From Bradyrhizobium commune (GTDB lineage: Bacteria > Pseudomonadota > Alphaproteobacteria > Rhizobiales > Xanthobacteraceae), in contig NZ_CP061379.1 in assembly GCF_015624505.1 (NCBI RefSeq), forward strand, positions 1,736,001 to 1,800,000: a stretch of 64,000 bases of DNA, in the 5' to 3' direction. The position numbers were made by a program, and so were the translations under genes. Positions 42,661 to 54,024 of the stretch are shown piece after piece. The notes below the pieces were generated by a model. It ran no database searches. It saw only the letters and a list, made by a program, of their open reading frames with translations, and was not told the DNA's origin. The first letter of the stretch is position 1. Every line of letters starts with the position of its first letter.

Positions 42661-43536
42661 ATGGCGACTGTGACCTGGTCCCATGTTCAGCTCGCGCCGG
42701 GCCAGGCCGCGTGGCGGCGATTTTGCCGGCACCGGCTCGCGCTTGCGGGCGCCGTGATCATCCTGGTGCTCGTCCTCGGCTCGGCGCTTGGTCCCTGTCT
42801 GCTGCCGTTCGACGACACCTATATCGACATCCTCAAGCGGTTCGCGCCGCCATTCTCGGGCGCGCATATCCTCGGCACCGACGAGCTCGGCCGCGACGTG
42901 CTGGCGCGCCTGATGATGGGCGGGCGGGTGTCGCTCTCGATCGGCATCGTCGCGATGGTGATCGCGATGGCGGTCGGCATCGTCGTTGGCGCCTTCGCCG
43001 GCTTCTATGGCGGCGTCGTCGGCGCGGTATTGATGCGGCTCGTCGATGCCGTGCTGTGCTTTCCAACGATCTTCCTGCTCTTGGCACTCGCCGCGCTCAC
43101 CGAGCCCGGTCTCGTCACCACCACAGTGCTGATCGCGGCCACGGCCTGGATGGCCGTCGCCCGCGTCGTCGAGGCCCAGGTGCGCTCATTGCGCGAGCGT
43201 GAATTCGCAGTTGCGGCTCTGGCCTTCGGCTCGTCGAACCTGCGCATCATGTTCCGCGAGCTCGTGCCCAATGCGATCGCCCCGATCGTGGTGGCGGCGA
43301 CGCTGAACGTCGCCAATGCGATCCTGCTCGAATCCTATGTCAGCTTTCTGGGCTACGGCATCCAGCCGCCGGCGGCGAGCTGGGGCAACATGCTCAACAA
43401 CGCGCAGATCTATCTGACCAGTGCGCCCTGGCTCGCGATCGTGCCCGGCCTCGCCATCACGCTCGCGGTCACGAGCTTCAACTTCCTCGGTGACGGCCTG
43501 CGCGATGCGCTTGATCCCCGAATGAACATCCCATGA
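42661..43536 (+). CDS. ABC transporter permease (DppC-like)
   Basis: 291 residues, the second permease, with about six membrane segments after a positive N-terminal region. It has GTDELGRDVLARLMMGGR, the signature of DppC/OppC permeases, and an EAA loop around AALAFGSSNLRIMFREL. The gene begins 3 bp after the DppB-like gene, and partners with it in the inner membrane. Confidence 0.92.
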   Translation: MATVTWSHVQLAPGQAAWRRFCRHRLALAGAVIILVLVLGSALGPCLLPFDDTYIDILKRFAPPFSGAHILGTDELGRDVLARLMMGGRVSLSIGIVAMVIAMAVGIVVGAFAGFYGGVVGAVLMRLVDAVLCFPTIFLLLALAALTEPGLVTTTVLIAATAWMAVARVVEAQVRSLREREFAVAALAFGSSNLRIMFRELVPNAIAPIVVAATLNVANAILLESYVSFLGYGIQPPAASWGNMLNNAQIYLTSAPWLAIVPGLAITLAVTSFNFLGDGLRDALDPRMNIP

Positions 43537-43575
43537 CGAGCCAGGCTTGCTCGAACTGAAGTCCAGGAGTGTCCC

Positions 43576-44904
43576 ATGTCCCCGCCGCTCAACCGTATCA
43601 ACAGCGACGAACGCCTGCCGGTGCAGGCCGATGTCGTCGTCATCGGCGGCGGTGTCATCGGCGTGTCCGCGGCCTATCATCTGGCGAAGAAGGGGCTGTC
43701 CGTCGCCCTCGTCGAGAAAGGTCATGTCGGCGGCGAGCAGTCGAGCCGCAATTGGGGCTGGTGCCGCCAGCAGGGTCGCGCGCGCGAGGAAATTCCGCTC
43801 GCCCGCGAAGCGCTGCTCCTGTGGGAGGACATGCAGAACGATGCTGGCGTCGATGCCGGCTTCCGTCGCACCGGCGTGTTGTTCCTGACCAAGAGCAAGG
43901 ACGAGCTCGCCGGTTGGGAGCGCTGGGCCGCGACGGCGCGCGAGATGCAGGTCCATTCGACCGTGCTGACGCCGGCAGAGGTCGCCGAACGCATGCCAGG
44001 GAATACCGACAAATGGGTTGGCGGCCTGCACACGCCGAGCGACGGACGCGCCGAGCCGTCGATGGCCGTGCCCGCGCTCGCGACGGCCGCGCGAAAACAC
44101 GGCGTCACCATCCATCAGGGCTGCGCCGCGCGCGGGCTGGAGACGCAGGGCGGGCGCGTCAGCGCTGTCGTCACCGAGAAGGGGACCATCCGCACGCAGT
44201 CCGTGCTGTTGTCGGGCGGCGCCTGGTCGTCGCTATTTTGCCGCCGCCACGGCATCGAGCTGCCGGTCGGCCTCGTCAATGCCACCGCGTGCCGGACCAC
44301 GCCGGGGCCGGAGATCACGTCCGGCGCGCTTGGCACCGATTTCTACTGCATCCGCCGCCGCCTCGATGGCGGCTTTACGCTGGCGCTGCGCAACCGCGGC
44401 ACGGTCGAGCTGTCGCCCGACCTGTTCCGCTACGCCCGCACCTTCTGGCCGACCTATCTGCATCGCCGCAACGGATTGAAGATGTCGCTCGGCAAATCGT
44501 TCTTCGACCAGATCGTGCGCGGCACCAGCTGGGGCTTTGACAAGCCGTCGCCGTTCGAGGCCGAGCGCGTGCGCGATCCCGCGCCGGACATGTCGCTGGT
44601 CAATGCGGCGCTCGCCGCGCTGATCAAGTCGAATCCCGAATTGAAGGACATCGAGATCGCGGAAGCCTGGGGCGGCACCATCGACTGCACGCCCGACACG
44701 ATTCCCGTGATCTCGCCGGTCGACGCGCTGCCGGGCTTCTTCCTTGCGACCGGCTTCTCCGGCCACGGTTTTGGCATCGGCCCCGCAGCCGGCAAGCTTG
44801 CCGCCGACATCGTGACCGGCTCGACGCCGTTGGTCGATCCCGCCGCCTACAGCCACAAGCGCATGATCGACGGCCGCCGGCTCGCGCCGGTCAGCCCGTT
44901 CTGA
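43576..44904 (+). CDS. FAD-dependent oxidoreductase (DAO family)
   Basis: 442 residues. The N-terminal FAD-binding fold VVVIGGGVIGVSAAYHLAKK is followed by SSRNWGWCRQQGR, seen in membrane-linked amino-acid dehydrogenase/oxidase-like proteins of this family. A C-terminal GFSGHGFGIGPAAGKLAADI region completes the FAD site. Such enzymes oxidise amines or D-amino/N-alkyl amino acids. It sits inside the ABC operon, so it likely acts on the imported substrate in the cytoplasm; the exact compound is unknown. Confidence 0.88.
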   Translation: MSPPLNRINSDERLPVQADVVVIGGGVIGVSAAYHLAKKGLSVALVEKGHVGGEQSSRNWGWCRQQGRAREEIPLAREALLLWEDMQNDAGVDAGFRRTGVLFLTKSKDELAGWERWAATAREMQVHSTVLTPAEVAERMPGNTDKWVGGLHTPSDGRAEPSMAVPALATAARKHGVTIHQGCAARGLETQGGRVSAVVTEKGTIRTQSVLLSGGAWSSLFCRRHGIELPVGLVNATACRTTPGPEITSGALGTDFYCIRRRLDGGFTLALRNRGTVELSPDLFRYARTFWPTYLHRRNGLKMSLGKSFFDQIVRGTSWGFDKPSPFEAERVRDPAPDMSLVNAALAALIKSNPELKDIEIAEAWGGTIDCTPDTIPVISPVDALPGFFLATGFSGHGFGIGPAAGKLAADIVTGSTPLVDPAAYSHKRMIDGRRLAPVSPF

Positions 44905-44921
44905 AAGCGGCGGTCGGCGAG

Positions 44922-45848
44922 ATGGCATTCCTTTATAAGGCCAATCTGGTTCGCGGTGCCGAATGGGCGCGTCTCTTCGCGGAGCGCGCGCCCGATCTAC
45001 CGTTCCGGCTCTGGCCCGATATCGGTGATCCCACGGAGGTACGCTATCTGGTGGCCTGGCAGCCGCCGGACGACATCGCGAAAACATTCCCCAATCTCGA
45101 GCTGGTGTTCTCGGTCGGCGCCGGCGTCGATCAGTTCGACATCACCAAGCTGCCTCCGCATGTTCCGCTGGTCCGCATGATGGAGCCCGGCATCACCGAG
45201 CGCATGGTCGAATATGCCAGCATGTCCGTGCTGGCGTTGCACCGGGATCTGGTGCAGTTCATCGCCCAGCAGCGCGACCAGGTCTGGCGCGAGCTTCCCG
45301 CGACGTACACGAGCGAGCGGCGTATCGGCGTGATGGGGCTCGGCCTGCTCGGTCAGGCCGTGCTCGAGCGGCTCAAATCGTTCGGCTTTCAGCTTCTAGG
45401 CTGGAACCGTTCGCCGCGCCGCATCGAAGGCGTCACCTGCTATGCGGGCGCCGACGCATTGCCGGATTTCCTCGCGCAGACCGACATTCTGGTCTGCCTG
45501 CTGCCGCTGACGCCGGAGACGCGCGGCATCCTCGACGCAAAGCTGTTCGCGCGTTTGCCGCGCGGCGCCCGGCTGCTCAATGTCGGGCGGGGCGGGCATC
45601 TGGTCGAGGCCGACCTGATCGCGGCGCTCGATGGCGGCGTGCTGTCGGCCGCCGTGCTCGATGTCGCCGAGCCTGAGCCGTTGCCTGCGGGCCATCCGTT
45701 CTGGAGCCATCCACGCATTCTTCTGACGCCGCACATCGCCAGCACGACGAAGCCGGAGACGGCCGTCGAGTACGTGCTTGACACCATCGCGCGTCATCGC
45801 CGTGGCGAGGCGTTGCCGGGGCGTGTCGACCGTGAGCGCGGCTATTAA
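44922..45848 (+). CDS. D-2-hydroxyacid dehydrogenase (GhrA-like)
   Basis: 308 residues. NAD(P)-dependent reduction of a 2-oxoacid such as glyoxylate or hydroxypyruvate is the usual role. The Rossmann motif IGVMGLGLLGQAVLERL is followed by the catalytic Arg in LLNVGRGGHLVEADL, acidic partner further on, and His in LLTPHIAS. The N-terminal domain is the short form typical of GhrA. Within the operon it could handle the oxoacid released by the FAD oxidoreductase. Confidence 0.89.
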   Translation: MAFLYKANLVRGAEWARLFAERAPDLPFRLWPDIGDPTEVRYLVAWQPPDDIAKTFPNLELVFSVGAGVDQFDITKLPPHVPLVRMMEPGITERMVEYASMSVLALHRDLVQFIAQQRDQVWRELPATYTSERRIGVMGLGLLGQAVLERLKSFGFQLLGWNRSPRRIEGVTCYAGADALPDFLAQTDILVCLLPLTPETRGILDAKLFARLPRGARLLNVGRGGHLVEADLIAALDGGVLSAAVLDVAEPEPLPAGHPFWSHPRILLTPHIASTTKPETAVEYVLDTIARHRRGEALPGRVDRERGY

Positions 45849-45857
45849 GGTCATCGC

Positions 45858-47726
<1,869 letters not shown>

Positions 47727-47731
47727 CGAGC

Positions 47732-47751
47732 GAAGGCCGCGAGTGGCCTTC
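47732..47751. terminator. hairpin after the ABC operon
   Basis: GAAGGCC (47732-47738) and GGCCTTC (47745-47751) form a 7-bp stem with a 6-nt loop starting 5 bp after the ATPase stop. The T run is weak, so this is a candidate only. Confidence 0.4.
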
Positions 47752-48010
47752 AGCTGCGATTGATTTCAATAACGCACGATGACATTGCGCTGTGGTCCGT
47801 CCGACAGGTCAAGGCTGACGTCGCTCGCGAAGCCGTGCCTGTGAAATCCCGCTGAAATTACACTGAAAATCATCTTGTCGCGACACGGTGCGACAGCGCG
47901 CCAAAACAACTTCATTGTGATGTGGTGAAGCTGGACCCTGGCCGTCGATCTCCGATAATGCATCGGCCTTGGAAGGCAGAAACGTGCCTTCACCGGACGG
48001 GTTTATCGAC

Positions 48011-48937
48011 ATGACACAAGCAGGCGTCTACGGACAAAGGCTCGGGCAGGGCTTTCACCTGAAGCAGGCTCCGGTGCTGATCGCGCGCTCGCTGCGCAGC
48101 GCCGAGCTCGCGGTCACCGAAGTCCGCCATGACGATCCGGCGCCCAATCTGTCCGGCTCCCTGCCTGCGAACGATGCGTATCTCGTCAGCCTGAAGCTTC
48201 GCGATTATCCGGATTGCGAATGCTGGGAACGCGGCCGCTGCGTCGCCAAGGCGGATGTCCGCGCTGGCGCGACCTATCTCTACGACCTCAAGCGCGACCC
48301 GCGCTACGTGATCGACAAGCCGTTTCACTCGCTCTTCTTCTATCTGCCGCGCTCGGCGCTCGATGACATTGCGAGGCAGCCCGGTGCGCCGCGGATCCGC
48401 GAGCTTAGCTATGAGCCAGGCGACGGCCACGACGACGGGGTGATCCGTCACATCGGTGCCTCGTTGCTGGAAGGGTTGCGGCGGCCGGACGAGACCAACC
48501 CGCTGTTCGTGGATCACATGATGCTCGCGCTCACCGCGCACGTCGCCCAGACCTATGGTGGGTTAAGGCCCGCCGCCGAGGCGAACCGTGGCGGCCTTGC
48601 GCCGTGGCAGGTGAAGCGCGCATGCGATCGGCTCGACTCCGACCTCGCCGGCAAGGTCGCGTTGCAGCAGATCGCGGCCGAGCTCGGGCTTTCGGTCAGT
48701 CATTTCTCACGTGCATTCCGGATCTCCACCGGCCTGCCGCCGCATCAATGGCTGCTGCGCCGGCGCGTGCATGCGGCTCAACAGCTGATGGCCGTCCGCG
48801 AGCTGCCGTTGTCGGAGATCGCGATCTCGGCCGGATTTGCCAACCAGAGTCATTTTACGCGGGTGTTCTCGTCGATCGTCGGCGTCAGCCCGGGCGCGTG
48901 GCGCCGCGATGCGCAAGGCGGCGGGCCTCTGGCTTAA
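48011..48937 (+). CDS. AraC-family transcriptional regulator
   Basis: 308 residues from the ATG at 48011; a TTG-initiated frame from 47969 is unlikely. The N-terminal half is a sensor domain without a clear cupin. The C-terminal 100 residues are a two-helix-turn-helix AraC domain: LQQIAAELGLSVSHFSRAFR, then LSEIAISAGFANQSHFTRVF, with the closing VGVSPGAWRR. It is the first gene left of the autotransporter operon on the same strand, so it may regulate it. Confidence 0.88.
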   Translation: MTQAGVYGQRLGQGFHLKQAPVLIARSLRSAELAVTEVRHDDPAPNLSGSLPANDAYLVSLKLRDYPDCECWERGRCVAKADVRAGATYLYDLKRDPRYVIDKPFHSLFFYLPRSALDDIARQPGAPRIRELSYEPGDGHDDGVIRHIGASLLEGLRRPDETNPLFVDHMMLALTAHVAQTYGGLRPAAEANRGGLAPWQVKRACDRLDSDLAGKVALQQIAAELGLSVSHFSRAFRISTGLPPHQWLLRRRVHAAQQLMAVRELPLSEIAISAGFANQSHFTRVFSSIVGVSPGAWRRDAQGGGPLA

Positions 48938-49247
48938 CTGCAGACCTGCGTTCAGGCTTCGGCCGGCTCCTGTGTCTTTTCTGAAGCCGCGGTGTTTTTG
49001 TCAGATCGCGACAGGCGGCGCTTGGCCGAGCCGCGGCTCACATTCGGGCGCGATCGAAGCCCGCATGTGACGAGCTCCTGAAGTTGTCTTGTGTCGCAAG
49101 CCAGGTCGGTGCATCGCATCAACGCGCGCACAGAATCTTCGATAGAAGATTTCTCTTTTATAATAGATAATTTCTGCTAGGCTTCGTTTCGTGAAGGCGC
49201 GGATCAAGACGCCATCCAGGGACGACCACGCAAACGGGGAGGCAGCC
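48938..49247. promoter_or_regulatory. 310-bp gap with promoter and operator-like palindrome
   Basis: No gene supported. An AT-rich stretch at about 49130-49180 holds a perfect TATAAT (49159-49164). The palindrome AATCTTC-GATA-GAAGATT (49134-49151) lies where the -35 element would be, with no good -35 match. This suggests a regulated promoter for the autotransporter gene. Confidence 0.45.
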
Positions 49248-51185
49248 GTGAGACTGAGGTCAGCGGTATCGGCCGCAGCTTGGCTGCTGGCCGCGGGAAT
49301 GCCTGTTGCCACTGCGCAGGCGCAGCAGTTCAGAACGATCTACGGGTTCGGCGACAGCCTGCTCGACGTGTCGCGCAATTGCCCGATTGCCTTTCCGCAA
49401 TCGGCGCCGTATGGCGCCTGCGGCAACGGCCGCGGTACGCTGCAATGGCTGTCGATGCTGACCAGTTACAGTTTCGACAAGGCCAACGACTACGCCTACA
49501 ACGGCGTGGGCAATGGCGTGTTTCCGGCGTTCAACGGCGGTCCGACCGTCGCGCAGCAGATCGTCGAGTTCACGAGCGCCGGCAGAAGCTTCCAGCCCAG
49601 CGACCTGATCGTCGTTGGCGGCATGCCAAACAACCAGGCGGCGACCTTCCTGGGTATCCTCGACGCCAATGGCCAGCCCTACACGCCGCAAACGCTCGCC
49701 AACGCAACGCTCGCGCAGCAATACACCAACATCTCCCAGCTCATCAAAGCGGGAGGACACAATTTCATCGCGGAGAACAGCTTCTCCTCTGCGAGCTACA
49801 ACTTCTATCAGATCGGCGGCTTCTATCCGTTCGGGCCACCCTATGTGTTTCCGAACATTCCGGGCGCCAGCGAATTCTTCGGCCAGGTCAATGCAAACCT
49901 CGCGGCAACGCTGGCGCCGCTGGCGCGGCCGGGCGTGCGGATTCACGTCGTCGATCTCGCAGCGATCTACACCAAGGCGTACACCGATCCGGCGAGCCTC
50001 GGCTTCAAGACCGGGACGGCCTGCATCTTCGACGGCAATTGTCTCACGGCGTCGAAGGACGTGCAGAACCAGCATTTCATGTTCGACCTGCACCCGACCG
50101 ATGCGGGCTATGCGGTGATCGCACGCTACGAGGCCAATCTGCTGGCCGCGCAGGACGGGCTCGCCGCCCAGGCCGATATCGCGCAGCTCACCGCGCAGAA
50201 TTTTTCCAATACGATCTTCTCGCGGCTGGATGCCTATCGCGCCGACGATCCGCGCGTCACCAGCGGCGGGACAGCGGACCAGGCCTATGCCTCGATGGAC
50301 AGGCCGCGGATGGCAACCAAAGCGCAGCCACCGCGTCAGGCATCCGAGCTGCCATTCTCGGTCTATCTTGCCGCAGCCTATGGCAGCGGCAGCCGCGGCG
50401 ATCGGTTCAGTGCCGACGGCAACGCGATTGGCTTCGACTATACGATGGCGGGCGGCACCATCGGTGCAGAGTACAAGGTCGATCCCAACATCCGTGTCGG
50501 TGCCGCGCTCAACTACACCAATCCGATAGCCAATCTGCATGGTGGCGCGGGTCATTTGAACCTCGACAGCTACCAGGTCGGCGGCTTTGCCTCCTTCACC
50601 TATCCGCATCTCCTGACTGACGTCGTCGCGACTTACGGCTACAACAACTACCGCATCGATCGTCCCGGCGTCGTCGACACGATCTTTGGCAACACGCGGG
50701 GCGATACTTTCACCGCCGGGTTCAAGTCCGTCTATCTGTTCGACGTCGGCCGCGTCCGCCTCGGGCCCCTGGTCGGGCTCCTCTACGACTACACCAATGT
50801 CGATCCCTACACCGAGACCGGCGACCCCATCATCACCCAGTTCGTCGCGCGGCAGAAGCTCGAGGGCCTGACGGGCAGTGCCGGCGTGCAGTTCCGTGCG
50901 CCATTTGCGGTCGGGGCGCATGCCTTCAACTCCTTCGTCAACCTGACGGCCGAGCACGATTTCCTTGGTGGCGCGCGCACGCTGCTTGCGGCCGAGACGG
51001 TGGCCCTTGCGCTCCCGATCTACACGTTGGTGCCCGGCAATCCCGACCGCACCTACGGCAAGATATCGGGCGGCCTGACGACGGCGTTCGCCGGCAATGT
51101 CAGCGGCATGCTGACGGCGGCCGGCACGTTCGGAAACAGCAATCCGCAGTTCGCCGTGCAGGGTGCGGTGAAGGTGGCGTTCTGA
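49248..51185 (+). CDS. autotransporter esterase with GDSL domain
   Basis: 645 residues starting at GTG 49248, chosen because GGGGAGG lies 6 nt upstream and the signal peptide (MRLRSAVSAAAWLLAAG, cleaved after TAQA) then begins at residue 1; the earlier GTG at 49191 gives no better site. The passenger has the GDSL serine-hydrolase motif FGDSLLD (Ser37) and an HPT motif with His282. From about residue 370 a C-terminal beta-barrel ends in an aromatic residue (VKVAF), the EstA-type autotransporter signature. Such proteins display an esterase at the outer membrane and hydrolyse lipids or other esters. Followed 44 bp later by a binding-protein gene. Confidence 0.9.
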   Translation: MRLRSAVSAAAWLLAAGMPVATAQAQQFRTIYGFGDSLLDVSRNCPIAFPQSAPYGACGNGRGTLQWLSMLTSYSFDKANDYAYNGVGNGVFPAFNGGPTVAQQIVEFTSAGRSFQPSDLIVVGGMPNNQAATFLGILDANGQPYTPQTLANATLAQQYTNISQLIKAGGHNFIAENSFSSASYNFYQIGGFYPFGPPYVFPNIPGASEFFGQVNANLAATLAPLARPGVRIHVVDLAAIYTKAYTDPASLGFKTGTACIFDGNCLTASKDVQNQHFMFDLHPTDAGYAVIARYEANLLAAQDGLAAQADIAQLTAQNFSNTIFSRLDAYRADDPRVTSGGTADQAYASMDRPRMATKAQPPRQASELPFSVYLAAAYGSGSRGDRFSADGNAIGFDYTMAGGTIGAEYKVDPNIRVGAALNYTNPIANLHGGAGHLNLDSYQVGGFASFTYPHLLTDVVATYGYNNYRIDRPGVVDTIFGNTRGDTFTAGFKSVYLFDVGRVRLGPLVGLLYDYTNVDPYTETGDPIITQFVARQKLEGLTGSAGVQFRAPFAVGAHAFNSFVNLTAEHDFLGGARTLLAAETVALALPIYTLVPGNPDRTYGKISGGLTTAFAGNVSGMLTAAGTFGNSNPQFAVQGAVKVAF

Positions 51186-51229
51186 GAGCGATGAAAATGA
51201 AAAATCCGCGATCCACCAGGGAGGGAAAT

Positions 51230-52435
51230 ATGATCGTATCACTGCTTCGCGCGACGTCTCTCGCAGTCCTGCTCGGCGCTGTTCCCGTTGCCGCCTCTGC
51301 CGAGGATGCGCCGTTCCGCATCGGCGTGATCGACGACATGTCCGGCGTCTATTCCGGCAATGGTGGGCCCGGCACGGTGCTGGCCGCCAAGATGGCCGTG
51401 GAAGATTTCGGCGGCAAGGTATTGGGGCGGCCGATCGAGGTGGTTTCGGCGGACCATCAGAGCAAGCCCGACATCGGTGCGGCGCTGGCGCGTCAGTTCA
51501 TCGAGCAGCAAGGCGTCAGCGCCATCATTCCAGGCGGCGCGAGCTCGGTCGGGCTTGCCGTGCAGGCGATCGCGCGCACGTTGAAGAAGACCACGCTGGT
51601 TAGCGGCGGTTATGCCGCGAATTTCAGCGGCGACGGCTGCTCGCCCTATGGCACGCAATGGGCGCCCTCGACCAGCGAGCTCTCCAAGACCATCGCCAAG
51701 GGCATCGTCGATGCCGGCGGCAAGAAATGGTTCTTCATCGTCGCCGACTATGTGTTCGGCAAGAATCTCGCCGCAGACGCCGGCGAGACCGTGAAGGCCT
51801 CCGGCGGCCAGGTGATCGGTCAGGTGCTGCATCCCCTCAACGTCACCGACCTCGCCTCCCAGCTTCTGGCGGCGCAAGGCTCGGGCGCCGACGTGATCGG
51901 GCTCGCCGATGCCGGTCCGGATCTCGTGCTCGCGATCAAGCAGGCCAGGGAGTTCGGCGTCAGTGCCAAGCTCGCGACCATGCTGGTGTTCGAGAACAAT
52001 GTCACGGCGCTCGGCCTTTCGACCGCGCAGGGCCTGCGGCTCGCAGCTTCGTTCTACTGGGATCTGAATGACGAGACCCGCGCCTGGTCGAAGCGCTTCA
52101 TGGCCCGCAACGGCAACGCGGTCCCGACCATGGGCCATGTGCTGGCCTATCTCGCCACCACCCACTACCTGAAGGCGGTGGCGGCCGTCGGCTCCGACGA
52201 TGCCGCGCAGGTGCAGGCAAAAATGCTGGAGCAGCCGATCGAAGGCAATCTGATCCAGCACGCGCATATACAGGCCAACGGCCGCGTCGTCTCCGACATG
52301 CACATCTTCGAGGTGAAGAGCCCGCAGGAGTCGAAGAGCCCGGCCGACCTCTACAAGCTTGTCGCGACGTTGCCGGGCGATGGCCTGTTCGTTGCGGCCG
52401 GGAAGAGCGGATGTCCTTACCTCGCCGTGAGGTAA
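51230..52435 (+). CDS. branched-chain amino acid-type ABC substrate-binding protein
   Basis: 401 residues from the ATG at 51230, with GGAGGG upstream; the longer frame to 51191 was rejected. The signal peptide ends near VAASA. The mature protein is a type I periplasmic binding fold (Peripla_BP_6): RIGVIDDMSGVYSGNGGPGT and GGAKK-like central segments; it would bind an organic acid or amino acid in the periplasm. There are no permease or ATPase genes with it, unusual for this family. It lies between the esterase and aldehyde dehydrogenase genes, so it probably takes up an ester-derived product. Confidence 0.88.
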   Translation: MIVSLLRATSLAVLLGAVPVAASAEDAPFRIGVIDDMSGVYSGNGGPGTVLAAKMAVEDFGGKVLGRPIEVVSADHQSKPDIGAALARQFIEQQGVSAIIPGGASSVGLAVQAIARTLKKTTLVSGGYAANFSGDGCSPYGTQWAPSTSELSKTIAKGIVDAGGKKWFFIVADYVFGKNLAADAGETVKASGGQVIGQVLHPLNVTDLASQLLAAQGSGADVIGLADAGPDLVLAIKQAREFGVSAKLATMLVFENNVTALGLSTAQGLRLAASFYWDLNDETRAWSKRFMARNGNAVPTMGHVLAYLATTHYLKAVAAVGSDDAAQVQAKMLEQPIEGNLIQHAHIQANGRVVSDMHIFEVKSPQESKSPADLYKLVATLPGDGLFVAAGKSGCPYLAVR

Positions 52436-52461
52436 GCCGGATTGGGAATTGAGGTGCTGCC

Positions 52462-54009
52462 ATGACTGCGGACGGTTCGACGCGCACGATGTCGCCGGAG
52501 GAGGCGGTGCGGGGCAATGCCCCGCATCAGCTCGAGGCGTTCAAGATGTATATCGACGGTGAGTGGTGCGAGTCGGCCTCCGGGCGCTGGCTGGAGACCA
52601 GGAATCCGTACACCGGCAAGGCCTGGGCGGTGATCCCGAGAGGCGGCGCCGACGACATCGACCGCGCGGTGCGGGCGGCAAACCGCGCCTTCGTCAGCGG
52701 TCCCTGGGCCAGCATGCATCCGAGCGACCGAGGCCTCCTGTTGAGCCGGGTTGCTGAGCTGATCGCGGCAAATGCGGAGCGGCTCGCCGAGCTGGAAGTG
52801 CGCGACAACGGCAAGCTCAAGGTCGAGATGCTCGGCCAGATGAGATATTTGCCGCGCTGGTTTCAGTATTTTGGCGGGCTTGCCGACAAGATCGAAGGCC
52901 GCATGCCGCCGACCGACAAGAAGGGCATGCTGCACTACGTCAGCTACGAGCCGGTCGGCGTCGTCGGCGCGATCACGCCGTGGAATTCGCCGCTGCTGCT
53001 GACCGTCTGGAAGCTTGCGCCGGCACTCGCGGCCGGCAACACCGTGGTGATCAAGCCCTCCGAATTTGCATCGACGTCCCTGCTCGCCCTGGTCGAGCTG
53101 TTTGCGCAGGCCGGCTTTCCGAGGGGCGTCATCAACGTGGTCACCGGCCTCGGCGCCGAGACCGGCGAGCCGCTGGTCGAGCATCCCCTCGTCGACCGGA
53201 TTGCCTTCACCGGGGGCAACCTCGCCGGCCGCAAGATCTATGAAGCCGCAGCGCGGCAGTTCAAGCGCGTCTCGCTCGAGCTCGGCGGAAAATCCCCGAA
53301 CATCGTCTTCGCTGATGCCAGCATCGAGGATGCGGTCAAGGGCGTCATCTCCGGCATCTTCGCCGCGAGCGGCCAGACCTGCATGGCAGGATCGCGGTTG
53401 TTGCTGCACTCCTCGATCCACGACGCGTTTCTCGCGCGTCTCGTCGAGGTGATGAGCGCGGCGCGGCTCGGCGATCCCAACAGCCCCGACACCGACGTCG
53501 GACCGGTCGCAACCGAGCAGCAGCTCGGCAAGGTGCTTCAATATATCGAGCTCGCCAAACAGGAAGGCGCCCGCTGCATCCTCGGGGGACGGCGGGCGAC
53601 CCGGCCCGAATGCGGCGATGGCTGGTTCGTCGAGCCGACCATCTTCGCCGACGTCACCAACGACATGCGGATCGCGCGCGAGGAGGTGTTCGGCCCCGTT
53701 CTGAGCGTGATCAAGTTCGATACCGACGACGAGGCGATCGCGCTCGCCAACGACACGCCGTTTGGTCTCGCCGCGGGTCTGTGGACCACCGATCTGGCCC
53801 GCGCCATCGCGATGCCGAAGCGGCTGCGGGCAGGAACGGTGTGGGTCAACGCCTATCGCGTGGTGAGCTATCTCTCGCCGTTCGGCGGGTTCAAGGAATC
53901 CGGGCTCGGGCGGGAGAACGGAATCGAGGCGATCTACGAATATCTGGAAGCCAAGAGCGTCTTCATCAATCCGACGCCGTCGATCTCCAATCCGTTCACG
54001 CTGCAATAG
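52462..54009 (+). CDS. aldehyde dehydrogenase (NAD(P)-dependent)
   Basis: 515 residues, the normal length. It oxidises an aldehyde to the acid. Catalytic motifs are LELGGKSPNIVF (Glu) and SGQTCMAGSRLL (nucleophile Cys), plus GAITPWNSPLL and FGPVLSVIKF around the cofactor site. It begins 27 bp after the binding-protein gene, which suggests a transcript esterase-binding protein-ALDH. Aldehyde substrate unknown; the pairing points to alcohol or aldehyde released from an ester. Confidence 0.93.
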   Translation: MTADGSTRTMSPEEAVRGNAPHQLEAFKMYIDGEWCESASGRWLETRNPYTGKAWAVIPRGGADDIDRAVRAANRAFVSGPWASMHPSDRGLLLSRVAELIAANAERLAELEVRDNGKLKVEMLGQMRYLPRWFQYFGGLADKIEGRMPPTDKKGMLHYVSYEPVGVVGAITPWNSPLLLTVWKLAPALAAGNTVVIKPSEFASTSLLALVELFAQAGFPRGVINVVTGLGAETGEPLVEHPLVDRIAFTGGNLAGRKIYEAAARQFKRVSLELGGKSPNIVFADASIEDAVKGVISGIFAASGQTCMAGSRLLLHSSIHDAFLARLVEVMSAARLGDPNSPDTDVGPVATEQQLGKVLQYIELAKQEGARCILGGRRATRPECGDGWFVEPTIFADVTNDMRIAREEVFGPVLSVIKFDTDDEAIALANDTPFGLAAGLWTTDLARAIAMPKRLRAGTVWVNAYRVVSYLSPFGGFKESGLGRENGIEAIYEYLEAKSVFINPTPSISNPFTLQ

Positions 54010-54024
54010 GGCGCAGCGGCAGGC

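Noticed and set aside
49260..51242. 660-residue minus-strand frame opposite the autotransporter
   Set aside because: Shadow frame without motifs; the plus strand has signal peptide, GDSL and barrel
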